The position numbers and the translations under genes are program-made. Positions 1 through 7,320 of a stretch of DNA of 36,589 nucleotides are shown one piece after another. Location of the stretch: assembly GCA_009777995.1 (NCBI GenBank), contig WRKT01000024.1, forward strand, positions 1 through 36,589, given 5' to 3'. Source of the stretch: Treponema sp. (GTDB lineage: Bacteria > Spirochaetota > Spirochaetia > Treponematales > Breznakiellaceae). The first letter of the stretch is position 1, and every line of letters starts with the position of its first letter. The notes under the pieces are model-generated. The model saw only the letters and a program-made list of their open reading frames with translations. It was not told the origin of the DNA and made no database searches.

Positions 1-1
1 T

Positions 2-856
2 GAAGCCCCGTTAAAGCTGCACGAAAACGGCCTTGACAGGGTAGTCTGCCGTGAGTTGCGTATAACGCCCCCTGAGCCTGATTTAAAAGCCTGGAGGGAG
101 ATGACAGAGAAAATCTCTTTGCGAAAAAAGGAAGTGAAAATTGCCATAGTCGGAAAGTATATAAAGTTCCACGACGCTTATCTATCACTTATAGAAAGTT
201 TAAACCATGCAGGCTTTGAAACAGGCGCCTTCGTTAAAATTGAGTGGATAGACAGTGAAGACTTAAGTGAAAAAGGCGCCGAAGCGCTTTTGAACAAAGT
301 TAACGGGGTTATAATTCCCGGAGGTTTTGGTGATAGGGGAATAGAGGGAAAAATCGAAGCCTGTCGTTATGCCCGTGAAAATGATATTCCCTTTTTGGGA
401 ATCTGCCTTGGAATGCAGATTGCTGTTATCGAGTTTGCAAGAAATATATGCTCTCTTTCAAAGGCAAACTCCACCGAGTTCGATAGTAATACGAATGATC
501 CTGTTATTCATTATATGAGCGGACAGGAGGGCAAGCTCAATAGCGGCGGTACAATGCGCCTGGGTGCATATCCCTGCCGTATTACAGCAAATACTAAACT
601 AAGGGCCGTTTACGGCACTGAAGAAATAAGTGAAAGGCATCGCCACCGTTTTGAATTTAATAATGATTATAGAAAACTGCTTTCAGAAAGCGGAATGACA
701 TTATGCGGAACATCCCCTGACGGAAATTTAATCGAGGCAGTCGAAATAGCTGACAAGAAATTTTTCATCGGAGTGCAGTTCCACCCTGAATTTAAGAGCC
801 GTCCAAATAGACCCCATCCTATATTCCTTGGTCTTTTGAAGGCAAGTTTGATTTAA
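2..856 (+). CDS. pyrG: CTP synthase, 3' part (5' end outside the window)
   Basis: CTP synthase makes CTP from UTP, ATP and glutamine. The reading frame is open from base 2, and the first codons (EAPLKLHENGLDRVV) match the end of the synthetase domain, so the gene begins left of the window; about 284 of the usual 535-545 residues are seen. The rest is a class I glutamine amidotransferase domain: a GGFGDRG loop, the nucleophile elbow GICLGMQ with Cys codon at 404-406, and the VQFHPEF His/Glu pair with His codon at 782-784. The catalytic triad looks complete. A TTG at 56 is an internal codon, not a start. The gene runs into argG in the same direction with a 63-bp gap. Identification is firm; only the length is cut by the window edge. 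Confidence 0.97.
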   Translation, partial: EAPLKLHENGLDRVVCRELRITPPEPDLKAWREMTEKISLRKKEVKIAIVGKYIKFHDAYLSLIESLNHAGFETGAFVKIEWIDSEDLSEKGAEALLNKVNGVIIPGGFGDRGIEGKIEACRYARENDIPFLGICLGMQIAVIEFARNICSLSKANSTEFDSNTNDPVIHYMSGQEGKLNSGGTMRLGAYPCRITANTKLRAVYGTEEISERHRHRFEFNNDYRKLLSESGMTLCGTSPDGNLIEAVEIADKKFFIGVQFHPEFKSRPNRPHPIFLGLLKASLI

Positions 857-889
857 TCGGTTTATTTAATCGATTGATTTAATCAAACA
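851..889. repeat. Three 13-bp-phased ATTTAATC repeats between pyrG and argG
   Basis: ATTTAATC occurs at 851, 864 and 877, exactly 13 bp apart, followed by G, G and A. The first copy includes the pyrG stop codon. The third sits inside the perfect palindrome TTGATTTAATCAA (874-886), and an 11-bp identity (TTGATTTAATC) joins 848-858 and 874-884. The position, just upstream of argG, suggests an operator or promoter element. It does not look like a classical ARG box. TTGATT (874-879) and TAACAT (896-901), 16 bp apart, could be a weak promoter. Function is inferred only. Confidence 0.5.
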
Positions 890-919
890 TCATTTTAACA
901 TTTTTTGAGGAGTTACCCT

Positions 920-2128
920 ATGAACAAAATTGTACTGGCATACTCGGGAGGACTGGATACAACGGTTATCATCCCTTGGTTAAAAGAGAATTATGAAAAT
1001 TGCGAAGTAATTGCATGCTGTGTCGATTTAGGACAGAGTGCTGACTATGAAGTCATCAAAAAAAGAGCCCTAAAAACAGGGGCAAAGGAAGTGGTTGTAA
1101 TTGACGCCAGGGAAGAATTTATGAATGATTATGTTTTTCCTATGTTAAAGGCAAATGCGATTTATGAAGAAAAATACCTGCTTGGAACTTCCATTGCCCG
1201 ACCCCTAATTGCGAAAAAACTTGTTGATACTAGTCTTGCCAAAGGTGCAGATTCGATTTGTCACGGAGCAACGGGAAAGGGTAATGACCAAATACGTTTT
1301 GAACTGACAATAAGGGCATTCGCTCCGCAAATGAATATTATTGCTCCCTGGCGATTATGGGATATTAAATCCAGGGAAGATGCTATGGAGTATCTTGAAA
1401 AGCGGGGCATCGAAATACCTTCAAGAAAGGAGCAGAGCTATAGCCGCGACGATAATATCTTACATTTGAGCCATGAAGGACTCGAACTTGAAGACCCTGT
1501 AAATGAACCTGATTATAAGAGTCTCTTACAGATGTCAGTAAGGCCTGAAGATGCGCCTGATAAAAGTGAATATATTGAGCTTGAGTTTGATAGGGGCATT
1601 CCGGTAAAACTGGACGGTAAGGCCATAGCACCTGTTGAGCTCCTTGATACTTTAAATAAAATCGGAGGCAGGAACGGTGTGGGAATCACAGACCTTGTCG
1701 AGAACAGGGTCGTAGGAATGAAATCCCGCGGTGTATACGAGACTCCGGGGGGCACGATCCTGTACGCTGCCCATAGGGAGCTTGAGCGCTTATGCCTTGA
1801 CAGAAAAACCACCGCTTTTAAGGAGCAAGTGGCCCTTGAGCTCGCCGACCTCATTTACGCAGGCCAATGGTTCACCCCCCTAAGGGAGGCTCTTTCTGCC
1901 TTTGTCGATAAGACTCAAGAGACTGTTACAGGTTCTGTTAAGTTAAGATTGTATAAGGGTAATATAATTCTTGCGGGGAGCAAATCACCCAATTCCTTAT
2001 ATAATATGGAACTTTCAAGCTTTACTACAGGAGAACTTTATAATCATAAGGATGCAGAAGGTTTTATAAAGCTCTTTGGGTTGCCGATGACAGTTAGAGC
2101 TTTAATGAAGCAGGGGAAAACTTTATGA
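920..2128 (+). CDS. argG: Argininosuccinate synthase
   Basis: It joins citrulline and aspartate, using ATP, to give argininosuccinate, the penultimate step of arginine synthesis. The 402-aa product begins [15 protein letters not shown], with the N-type PP-loop ATPase motif at residues 8-15; the [13 protein letters not shown] and SYSRDDN segments are also typical of the family, and the length is normal. ATG 920 is chosen because TTGAGGAG (905-912) provides the Shine-Dalgarno; the TTG at 905 would destroy that site. The gene overlaps argH by 4 bp, so the two are very probably co-transcribed and translationally coupled. Arginine genes are a clear difference from T. pallidum. Confidence 0.97.
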   Translation: MNKIVLAYSGGLDTTVIIPWLKENYENCEVIACCVDLGQSADYEVIKKRALKTGAKEVVVIDAREEFMNDYVFPMLKANAIYEEKYLLGTSIARPLIAKKLVDTSLAKGADSICHGATGKGNDQIRFELTIRAFAPQMNIIAPWRLWDIKSREDAMEYLEKRGIEIPSRKEQSYSRDDNILHLSHEGLELEDPVNEPDYKSLLQMSVRPEDAPDKSEYIELEFDRGIPVKLDGKAIAPVELLDTLNKIGGRNGVGITDLVENRVVGMKSRGVYETPGGTILYAAHRELERLCLDRKTTAFKEQVALELADLIYAGQWFTPLREALSAFVDKTQETVTGSVKLRLYKGNIILAGSKSPNSLYNMELSSFTTGELYNHKDAEGFIKLFGLPMTVRALMKQGKTL

Positions 2129-3507
2129 AATTATGGGGAGGAAGATTTTCAGGTGAAATTGATGAGCATGCAAATGCATTTCACTCTTCAATTGGTTTTG
2201 ACAAAAAATTATATAAGCATGATATTAAGGGAAGCATTGCATATGCGCAAATGCTCGGGAAACAGGGAATTATTTCTAATGAAGATGCTAAGGCAATTAT
2301 AAAGAGCCTTGAGCAAATCTTGGAAGATATAGAAAAAGGAGTTCTCAAAATTGACGAAACAGCAGAGGATATCCATACCTTTGTTGAAGCAGAACTAATT
2401 TCACGAATTGGGGAGGCGGGAAAGCGTCTTCATACAGGGAGGAGCAGGAACGATCAGGTCGCACTTGATATGCGGATGTATGTCAAAGAAGAGATAGACA
2501 ATCTTTGCTCGCAATTAGTCCAACTCCTAAGAGCCTTTCTTGATACTGCAAAAAGTCATACAAGTACCATAATGCCGGGCTTTACCCATTTACAGAAAGC
2601 GCAGCCTATCACTTTAGCCCATCATGTACTTGCGTACTTCCAGATGTTTAAACGTGATTATTTGAGATTGCAGGATTGCCGAAAAAGGACAGACGAGATG
2701 CCCTTGGGCTCAGGGGCCCTTGCATCGACTTCTTATCCCCTTGACAGAGAGTTTCTTAGGGAGAAGCTAGGCTTTGCGGTTATTACAGAGAACAGCCTTG
2801 ATGCAGTGTCTGACAGGGATTTTTGCATAGAGTTCATTTCGTGCATGTCCATGATCATGATGCACTTAAGCCGCTTTTGCGAAGAGCTTATTATTTGGTC
2901 AACAGATGCATTCAATTTTATTTCGATTTCCGATGCATACGCTACAGGCTCCTCGATTATGCCTCAAAAGAAGAACCCTGATATGGCCGAGCTTATAAAG
3001 GGCAAAACAGGCAGGGTTTACGGAAGTCTTATCGGAATTTTATCAATGATGAAGAGTCTTCCTCTTGCGTATAACAAGGACATGCAGGAAGACAAGGAAG
3101 CCGTATTCGATTCGGCGGGGACGGTAAGGGCCTCTCTGCAAGTTTTCTGCGGAATGTTCGAATCTCTTCAATATAATATAGAGAATATGAAAAATAGTGC
3201 TCTTGGCGGTTATACCAATGCTACCGATGCTGCAGACTGGCTTGTAAAGAAGGGCCTTGCATTCAGGGAAGCCCATGAAGTATCGGGGAGGCTGGTATTG
3301 CTTGCCATAGAAAAGAAGGTACGCTTAGAAGAGTTAAGTCTTGAAGAGATAAAAAAGGTGTCTCAAATTTTTGATGACACCTTCTATGATGCAATTTCCA
3401 TTGAAAGATGTGTTGAAGTTCGCAGCTTAGAAGGGGGCCCTTCAAAGGGAGCTCTGGAAAAGGCAATAAAGAATGCCGAGGTCTTTTTAAGCAAATTAAG
3501 TCAATAA
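2125..3507 (+). CDS. argH: Argininosuccinate lyase
   Basis: It splits argininosuccinate into arginine and fumarate, completing the pathway begun by the preceding gene. The 460-aa length is normal. The fumarase/aspartase signature [12 protein letters not shown] lies at residues 275-286 and supplies the catalytic serine loop; [12 protein letters not shown] and [10 protein letters not shown] are the other two conserved substrate-binding regions. The start ATG overlaps the argG stop (ATGA). No clear terminator is seen after the gene before the next start at 3559. Confidence 0.97.
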   Translation: MKLWGGRFSGEIDEHANAFHSSIGFDKKLYKHDIKGSIAYAQMLGKQGIISNEDAKAIIKSLEQILEDIEKGVLKIDETAEDIHTFVEAELISRIGEAGKRLHTGRSRNDQVALDMRMYVKEEIDNLCSQLVQLLRAFLDTAKSHTSTIMPGFTHLQKAQPITLAHHVLAYFQMFKRDYLRLQDCRKRTDEMPLGSGALASTSYPLDREFLREKLGFAVITENSLDAVSDRDFCIEFISCMSMIMMHLSRFCEELIIWSTDAFNFISISDAYATGSSIMPQKKNPDMAELIKGKTGRVYGSLIGILSMMKSLPLAYNKDMQEDKEAVFDSAGTVRASLQVFCGMFESLQYNIENMKNSALGGYTNATDAADWLVKKGLAFREAHEVSGRLVLLAIEKKVRLEELSLEEIKKVSQIFDDTFYDAISIERCVEVRSLEGGPSKGALEKAIKNAEVFLSKLSQ

Positions 3508-3523
3508 AGAGCGGGATAAAGCC

Positions 3524-3552
3524 TTGCATTATTGATATTTGCAGTGTAAATT
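3524..3552 (+). promoter_or_regulatory. Possible promoter for the 3559 gene
   Basis: TTGCAT (3524-3529) and TAAATT (3547-3552) are separated by 17 bp, with a TG dinucleotide directly before the -10 that would make it an extended -10. Transcription would start about at ATG 3559, which has no Shine-Dalgarno. The match to consensus is modest (3/6 and 4/6). Confidence 0.3.
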
Positions 3553-3558
3553 TATCTA

Positions 3559-4509
3559 ATGTTGGAACTAAAAGAAGAAGAAGCTGAGCTTGTTGAAAAA
3601 ATTGAACTCTACCTCATTTCCAATAGCAGGGAAGAGGCTCTTTTGGTTAAGGATCGCTTTGATTGCCTCAATAATCTGGGTCAGGCAGTTTCCCGCTATC
3701 CCTCAGTCAGGGAAAGCCAGAGTGTAAGGGGAGTTCAGAGAACCGAAAAGCAGTTGCTTGAAGCCCTCTGCTCCTTCGCAACTTCTTCTCATCTCCTTCA
3801 TACACCTGCACGCGTTGTTGCAGGAAGGAGCTATCTTGTTGCCAAATTCCAGGCATTTTCCCTTTTAAATATACTTGCAGGAGAAAGACAGGAGTTTTAC
3901 CTTCCATTAAGGAAGGCAATCCTTACAATAATCCACACCCTCATGACCGAAGAGGTTTATCTTTCAATTCTTATAGACCCGACTTATTCCGATGAGTTAA
4001 AGTCAAGCCTTGCAAACGATTTAATCCGCCTGTGGGACTCGGGGACAGATCATCGTGCAGTCGAGCATCTTCCCGCCCTCGATATGCTCTGGACAGCAAG
4101 GGACTCTTCTCCTCCTGCATTTGGAACCATGAAGGGAACAAGTGAGCTTCTGCGTATCACCATTGATATGGGAAAGGACTGGCAGGAATTTCTTGTTGCA
4201 CATACAGCCCTTGATGAATCCCGCTGGGCTCTTGAGGAATTCCTCTTCGGCCTTTCCTATGAAGAACTGGTTTCTGTCCGTACAAGGCTTGATGAGCTTG
4301 GAATCGGCGCAGTAGGCCGCGATGAAATCACAGGTTTTCTTGACAGTAAGCCAAGTTACGGTATGATTAATAATAAAGATTATAGGGCAATATACAATTT
4401 TTACGTTGATAGGCGCGACATCGCCCGATTCAGGCAGAAAATTTCTGCCCCGGGCCCTTGGCGGCCGCTTGAAGAAATCTACCTAAAGTACCGTATTGCC
4501 CAGGAATAA
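3559..4509 (+). CDS. Hypothetical protein, mostly helical, no recognised family
   Basis: I do not recognise this 316-aa protein. It has no signal peptide, no convincing membrane segment and no nucleotide-binding motif; it looks soluble and largely alpha-helical, with acidic amphipathic stretches at the N-terminus (residues 1-30) and a basic C-terminal region. A segment around residues 92-135 (LVAKFQAFSLLNILAGERQE onward) looks like packed helices. Codon use resembles the neighbours, which suggests a resident gene. ATG 3559 has no Shine-Dalgarno. Its 3' end overlaps the convergent minus-strand nuclease-like gene by 27 bp. It might be a lineage-restricted treponemal protein, but that was not checked. 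Confidence 0.7.
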   Translation: MLELKEEEAELVEKIELYLISNSREEALLVKDRFDCLNNLGQAVSRYPSVRESQSVRGVQRTEKQLLEALCSFATSSHLLHTPARVVAGRSYLVAKFQAFSLLNILAGERQEFYLPLRKAILTIIHTLMTEEVYLSILIDPTYSDELKSSLANDLIRLWDSGTDHRAVEHLPALDMLWTARDSSPPAFGTMKGTSELLRITIDMGKDWQEFLVAHTALDESRWALEEFLFGLSYEELVSVRTRLDELGIGAVGRDEITGFLDSKPSYGMINNKDYRAIYNFYVDRRDIARFRQKISAPGPWRPLEEIYLKYRIAQE

Positions 4510-5196
4510 TCTTTTTTCGTAAACATAGGAATTACCCCGTTTCTCAACCCTTTCTGCAAGACCCATTTTTTCAAGCACATAGAGGGTTTTTCGTGCAAGT
4601 ACCGTATTGACCCCGGCTTTCTTTCCAAGGTCCTTAACAGTAAAGCGCTCCCTTATCTTAAACGGAATAAATTGATAATAATCCCCTGTTTTTTTTAGGA
4701 TAATCGACTTATGCCATGCCTCAAGATGCCGGTCTGCAATGCTCACCCCCCTTCTCCGCCAAGAGCCCTTGCCGTCATCAATACGTTTCTCTGTAACTTC
4801 GATTAGAGCGAGTTCAATCGAAAGGTTTTTTAATAGGGGTAATTCAGGTGCATATAGAAGGGCCTTAAACAGGTCCCAGATATTACCCTTACGCGGGCTT
4901 TTCCTCCTGTGAATAAGGGCGCCCTTTGTATCGTAAAGTTCTATGTGTTTTTGGATGATAATAGGATGAATTATCCTTAATTTGCCCTTTTTACAGAGAT
5001 GCCGTGCCTTTTCCTTTAAAGGGCCAAAACTTCCTGTTTGAACCTCGATAAACTCGCCCTTCTCGGTACGTGCATCGCAAATATAGACACCGTTTGAGGC
5101 TTCGACCTCCCCTTCATCACCCGAATATCGAAATTTGAGGGAGCGGTGGAGACTGCTTTCCCTCTTTGTTCCTATAGAAGAGTTTTTATTCAACAT
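4483..5196 (-). CDS. Putative PD-(D/E)XK-like nuclease with C-terminal winged helix
   Basis: The product is 237 aa from the ATG at 5196 (a GTG at 5217 would add 7 residues). Near the N-terminus a beta-rich stretch reads GEVEAS...YICDARTEKGEFIEVQTG, then a basic helix. The D-x9-E-x-Q spacing resembles the PD-(D/E)XK nuclease core with Gln in place of Lys, as in BglII. The last 50 residues (FTVKDLGKKAGVNTVLARKT then a YVLEKMGLAERVEKRG wing) look like a winged helix-turn-helix. The start overlaps the upstream 85-aa gene by 11 bp, implying coupled translation. The nuclease assignment is inferred from motif order only; the protein could be an inactive, DNA-binding relative. No function is known to me. 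Confidence 0.75.
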   Translation of the reverse strand: MLNKNSSIGTKRESSLHRSLKFRYSGDEGEVEASNGVYICDARTEKGEFIEVQTGSFGPLKEKARHLCKKGKLRIIHPIIIQKHIELYDTKGALIHRRKSPRKGNIWDLFKALLYAPELPLLKNLSIELALIEVTEKRIDDGKGSWRRRGVSIADRHLEAWHKSIILKKTGDYYQFIPFKIRERFTVKDLGKKAGVNTVLARKTLYVLEKMGLAERVEKRGNSYVYEKRLFLGNTVL

Positions 5197-5443
5197 ACTC
5201 CAATAATTCTTCGGCACTTAACTGCTCAAGATAATGGAAGATTTCACTGCCGCCCTTATAGTCATTCGTTCTTATCTTTGCAACCCGAAAAACCACCATA
5301 CGGTTCGTCGGTAGGGGGAGGGGCAGGGGATTGCCGTTAACATCCACAAGCTCATTCAGCCTTAGACGCCCCCGTATCTCCTGGGTATCACCTTCAGGGA
5401 ATTCAATAAAGTAATCAGTCATGTACATGGCTAAACAATACAT
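5186..5443 (-). CDS. Small hypothetical protein, first gene of a two-gene operon
   Basis: This 85-aa protein has no family I can name. It looks globular: an N-terminal strand region (DYFIEFPEG), a proline-rich turn (NPLPLPLPTN, residues 37-46), a further strand segment (RMVVFRVAKIRT) and a C-terminal acidic helix (LEQLSAEELLEYVE). ATG 5443 is preferred because AAGGGG lies 8 bp upstream; ATGs at residues 6 and 8 lack such a site. Its stop lies inside the start of the 237-aa nuclease-like gene, so the two are probably made together and may interact. It is divergent from mraZ. Confidence 0.7.
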   Translation of the reverse strand: MYCLAMYMTDYFIEFPEGDTQEIRGRLRLNELVDVNGNPLPLPLPTNRMVVFRVAKIRTNDYKGGSEIFHYLEQLSAEELLEYVE

Positions 5444-5483
5444 GCTAAAACCCCTTCAAAGCAATATCGGTATTTAACTTTAC

Positions 5484-5500
5484 ATTTGTATAGTACAAAT
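5484..5500. promoter_or_regulatory. Perfect 7-bp inverted repeat, possible operator
   Basis: ATTTGTA-TAG-TACAAAT is a perfect dyad with a 3-bp centre, in the divergent intergenic region 41 bp upstream of the minus-strand 85-aa gene and 43 bp upstream of the mraZ promoter -35 element. The size suits a dimeric regulator. The regulator is unknown. Confidence 0.4.
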
Positions 5501-5542
5501 ACAGATTTTTTTTACTAATCATAATTTTTTCTTGGTTTTATC

Positions 5543-5571
5543 TTGACGAGTTAAAATTCTTAATGAATAAT
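5543..5571 (+). promoter_or_regulatory. Sigma-70-type promoter of the mraZ/dcw cluster
   Basis: TTGACG (5543-5548, 5/6) and AATAAT (5566-5571, 5/6) are separated by exactly 17 bp. Transcription would start near 5578, giving a leader of about 35 nt before mraZ. It is the best promoter match seen ahead of the division cluster and abuts the phased boxes that begin at 5571. Confidence 0.7.
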
Positions 5572-5613
5572 GGATAAAAGTGTTAAATTGTGGTAATTAA
5601 TAGGAAATTGTGG
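5571..5613 (+). promoter_or_regulatory. Putative MraZ box: five TGG-like boxes at 10-bp phase
   Basis: Five consecutive decamers start with TGG (5571), TGT (5581), TGG (5591), TAG (5601) and TGG (5611); blocks two and four share AAATTG in their second half, and AAATTGTGG recurs at 5585 and 5605. MraZ is known to repress its own promoter by binding TGG-containing direct repeats with 10-bp spacing (TGGGN-N5 in Escherichia coli), so this placement between the -10 and the mraZ start fits an autoregulatory operator. The fourth box also overlaps the Shine-Dalgarno AGGA (5602-5605). Confidence 0.65.
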
Positions 5614-5615
5614 CA

Positions 5616-6068
5616 ATGACATTAAAAACCGGGTCTGCAGAGAGCACACTTGATGATAAGGGCCGAGTAAACATACCCACCCGTTTTAGGGATCAATACC
5701 AGGGAGATCTGGTTATAAGCTGGGGTATGGAGCAATGCGTCTGGATCATGAAGCCTGCTACCTGGGAGACCTTTGAACTAAAAATGCGAAATTCCACGGT
5801 TTTTAATCAAGAAGAATGGCGTTATTTTGAGTATAAGGTCCTTGGCCAGATTCAGAGTGCCGAATTGGACAAGGCAGGAAGAATTGCCATTCCCCCCACA
5901 TTTAGAAGATATGCTTCTTTGAGCAAGGATTGCATGATTATTTGTGCAGAAGATCGTCTTTCTATTTGGGATGTCGATGTTTTTTATTCCTATCTTGCTG
6001 ATAAGGATTCAATGGCTCAGTCAGCCATGAATAAGCTGGGCACTCATAATATTTTTAAAGCGGATTAG
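5616..6068 (+). CDS. mraZ: Transcriptional regulator MraZ
   Basis: MraZ is a ring-forming AbrB-like DNA-binding protein that controls the dcw cluster it heads. The product is about 150 aa and shows the two tandem swapped-hairpin half-domains: LDDKGRVNIPTRFRD near the N-terminus and LDKAGRIAIPPTFRRY in the second half. ATG 5616 sits 10 bp after AGGA; a GTG at 5610, 4 bp after it, would add two residues, so the exact start is uncertain. It is followed 11 bp later by rsmH, the usual neighbour. The 10-bp-phased boxes upstream suggest self-repression. Confidence 0.95.
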   Translation: MTLKTGSAESTLDDKGRVNIPTRFRDQYQGDLVISWGMEQCVWIMKPATWETFELKMRNSTVFNQEEWRYFEYKVLGQIQSAELDKAGRIAIPPTFRRYASLSKDCMIICAEDRLSIWDVDVFYSYLADKDSMAQSAMNKLGTHNIFKAD

Positions 6069-6079
6069 AGCGGGGAATA

Positions 6080-7024
6080 ATGGAAGTGATACATACTCCG
6101 GTTTTACCGGAAGAGACTATTAAGTACCTTGCTCCGAAGAAAGCAAATGAGCTTATGATAGATGCCACTGTGGGAGAAGGCGGGCATAGCTTTGCATTTT
6201 TAAGCAGGTTTGATGATCTGAAAACAATTTGCATTGATGCCGATCCCAAGATATTAGAGATTGCGAAGAAACGTCTAAAGCCTTTTGGACGAAGGGTTCA
6301 GTTTTATTCCGGCTGGTCGCATGATTTTTTTGCAGAATACCCCGGAACCTATAAGCGCCCTGACATCATTTTAATGGATTTGGGAGTAAGCCTTTATCAT
6401 TATGAAAAAAGCGGACGCGGTTTTAGCTTCCGTATCGATGAAAAGCCTGATATGAGGATCGACACAACCGTCGGGATTGGGGCCGCAGAGCTGATCCGTA
6501 GGCTTTCCGAGAAGGACCTTGCAGATCTCCTTTATAAATATGGCGGAGAGCGCTATTCAAGACGTATAGCAAGGGCAATTTGCGGTGAAAGTGCCGGCAT
6601 AAACAGCTCTGTACTCCTTGCCGAAATTGTAGAAAGATCAGTGCCCCCTGCATATCGCCACGGACCCCAACATCCTGCAACGAAGACCTTTCAGGCTCTT
6701 AGAATCGCAGTAAACGGGGAACTTTCCAGGCTTGAAGACCTTCTTCACTCAGCCTTTAGAGTCTTGGAAATCGGGGGCAGGTTTGGAGTAATCAGTTTTC
6801 ATTCCCTTGAAGATAAAATTGTAAAGAACTTCTTCAGAGAGAGGAACAGGGACTGTATATGCTCTCAACAAGTTCCGATATGTAAGTGTGGGGGACAAAG
6901 AGAGCTCACTATTCTCACGAAAAAAGGTGTTTCACCGGGGGAGGAAGAAATTCAAAAAAATCCGTCTTCCCGCAGCGCCAGATTCCGTGTGGCAGAAAAA
7001 ATTTTGGATGAGGCAGGATCATGA
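6080..7024 (+). CDS. rsmH: 16S rRNA (cytosine(1402)-N(4))-methyltransferase
   Basis: RsmH (MraW) puts the N4 methyl group on C1402 in the decoding centre of 16S rRNA, using S-adenosylmethionine. The 314-aa protein has the family start HTPVLPEE, the SAM-binding GEGGHS at residues 32-37, a CIDADP acidic strand, the LMDLGVS motif, the GRGFSFRIDEKPDMRID region and the C-terminal VISFHSLEDKIVKNFF signature. Length is normal. A Cys-rich loop (CICSQQVPICKC) sits late in the chain. It overlaps ftsL by 4 bp (ATGA). Confidence 0.96.
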   Translation: MEVIHTPVLPEETIKYLAPKKANELMIDATVGEGGHSFAFLSRFDDLKTICIDADPKILEIAKKRLKPFGRRVQFYSGWSHDFFAEYPGTYKRPDIILMDLGVSLYHYEKSGRGFSFRIDEKPDMRIDTTVGIGAAELIRRLSEKDLADLLYKYGGERYSRRIARAICGESAGINSSVLLAEIVERSVPPAYRHGPQHPATKTFQALRIAVNGELSRLEDLLHSAFRVLEIGGRFGVISFHSLEDKIVKNFFRERNRDCICSQQVPICKCGGQRELTILTKKGVSPGEEEIQKNPSSRSARFRVAEKILDEAGS

Positions 7025-7320
7025 TTAGACGATACGCTATTTTATACTTTTTTATTCTCACTATTCCTCTTTTCCTGGGTATTACTGTTTGGCAGTCAGT
7101 CCGGTATAGGGAACTGGATCGAAATGTCAGACGCCTTGAGGCAATCCAGGAGAATTGGCTGGAAAGCAACAGGAATCTGGTGGCCGGGATTGCTGTTCTT
7201 TCATCATCGGCCAGAATTGAGCAGGTAGCAGTAAATGATCTCAGGCTGCCAAGAATACGTCCTGAAGACGTATTACAAATCCAAATTTCAAGTTTGGATT
7301 CAGGGGGTCAGAGAAACTGA
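7021..7320 (+). CDS. ftsL: FtsL-like cell division protein
   Basis: This is a small bitopic membrane protein: one hydrophobic helix at residues 5-25 after a short basic N-terminus, then a predicted coiled-coil (RELDRNVRRLEAIQENWLES) outside the membrane. At 99 aa, in this place, it fits FtsL of the FtsQLB division complex. FtsL sequences diverge too far for motif proof, so the call rests on size, topology and position between rsmH and murF. It overlaps rsmH by 4 bp and murF by 1 bp. ftsI, which normally follows ftsL, is absent here. Confidence 0.8.
   Translation: MIRRYAILYFFILTIPLFLGITVWQSVRYRELDRNVRRLEAIQENWLESNRNLVAGIAVLSSSARIEQVAVNDLRLPRIRPEDVLQIQISSLDSGGQRN

Noticed and set aside
874..886. 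ARG box (ArgR site) before argG
   Set aside because: The palindrome TTGATTTAATCAA does not match the TGAAT-centred ARG box closely enough; kept only as an unknown repeat.
5146..5340. Plus-strand 64-codon frame opposite the nuclease-like operon
   Set aside because: Overlaps two minus-strand genes that have coupled starts and a good ribosome site; composition looks like complement.
5443..5616. dif site for Xer recombinases near the division cluster
   Set aside because: No 28-bp arm-spacer-arm sequence resembling known dif sites was found here or in other gaps.
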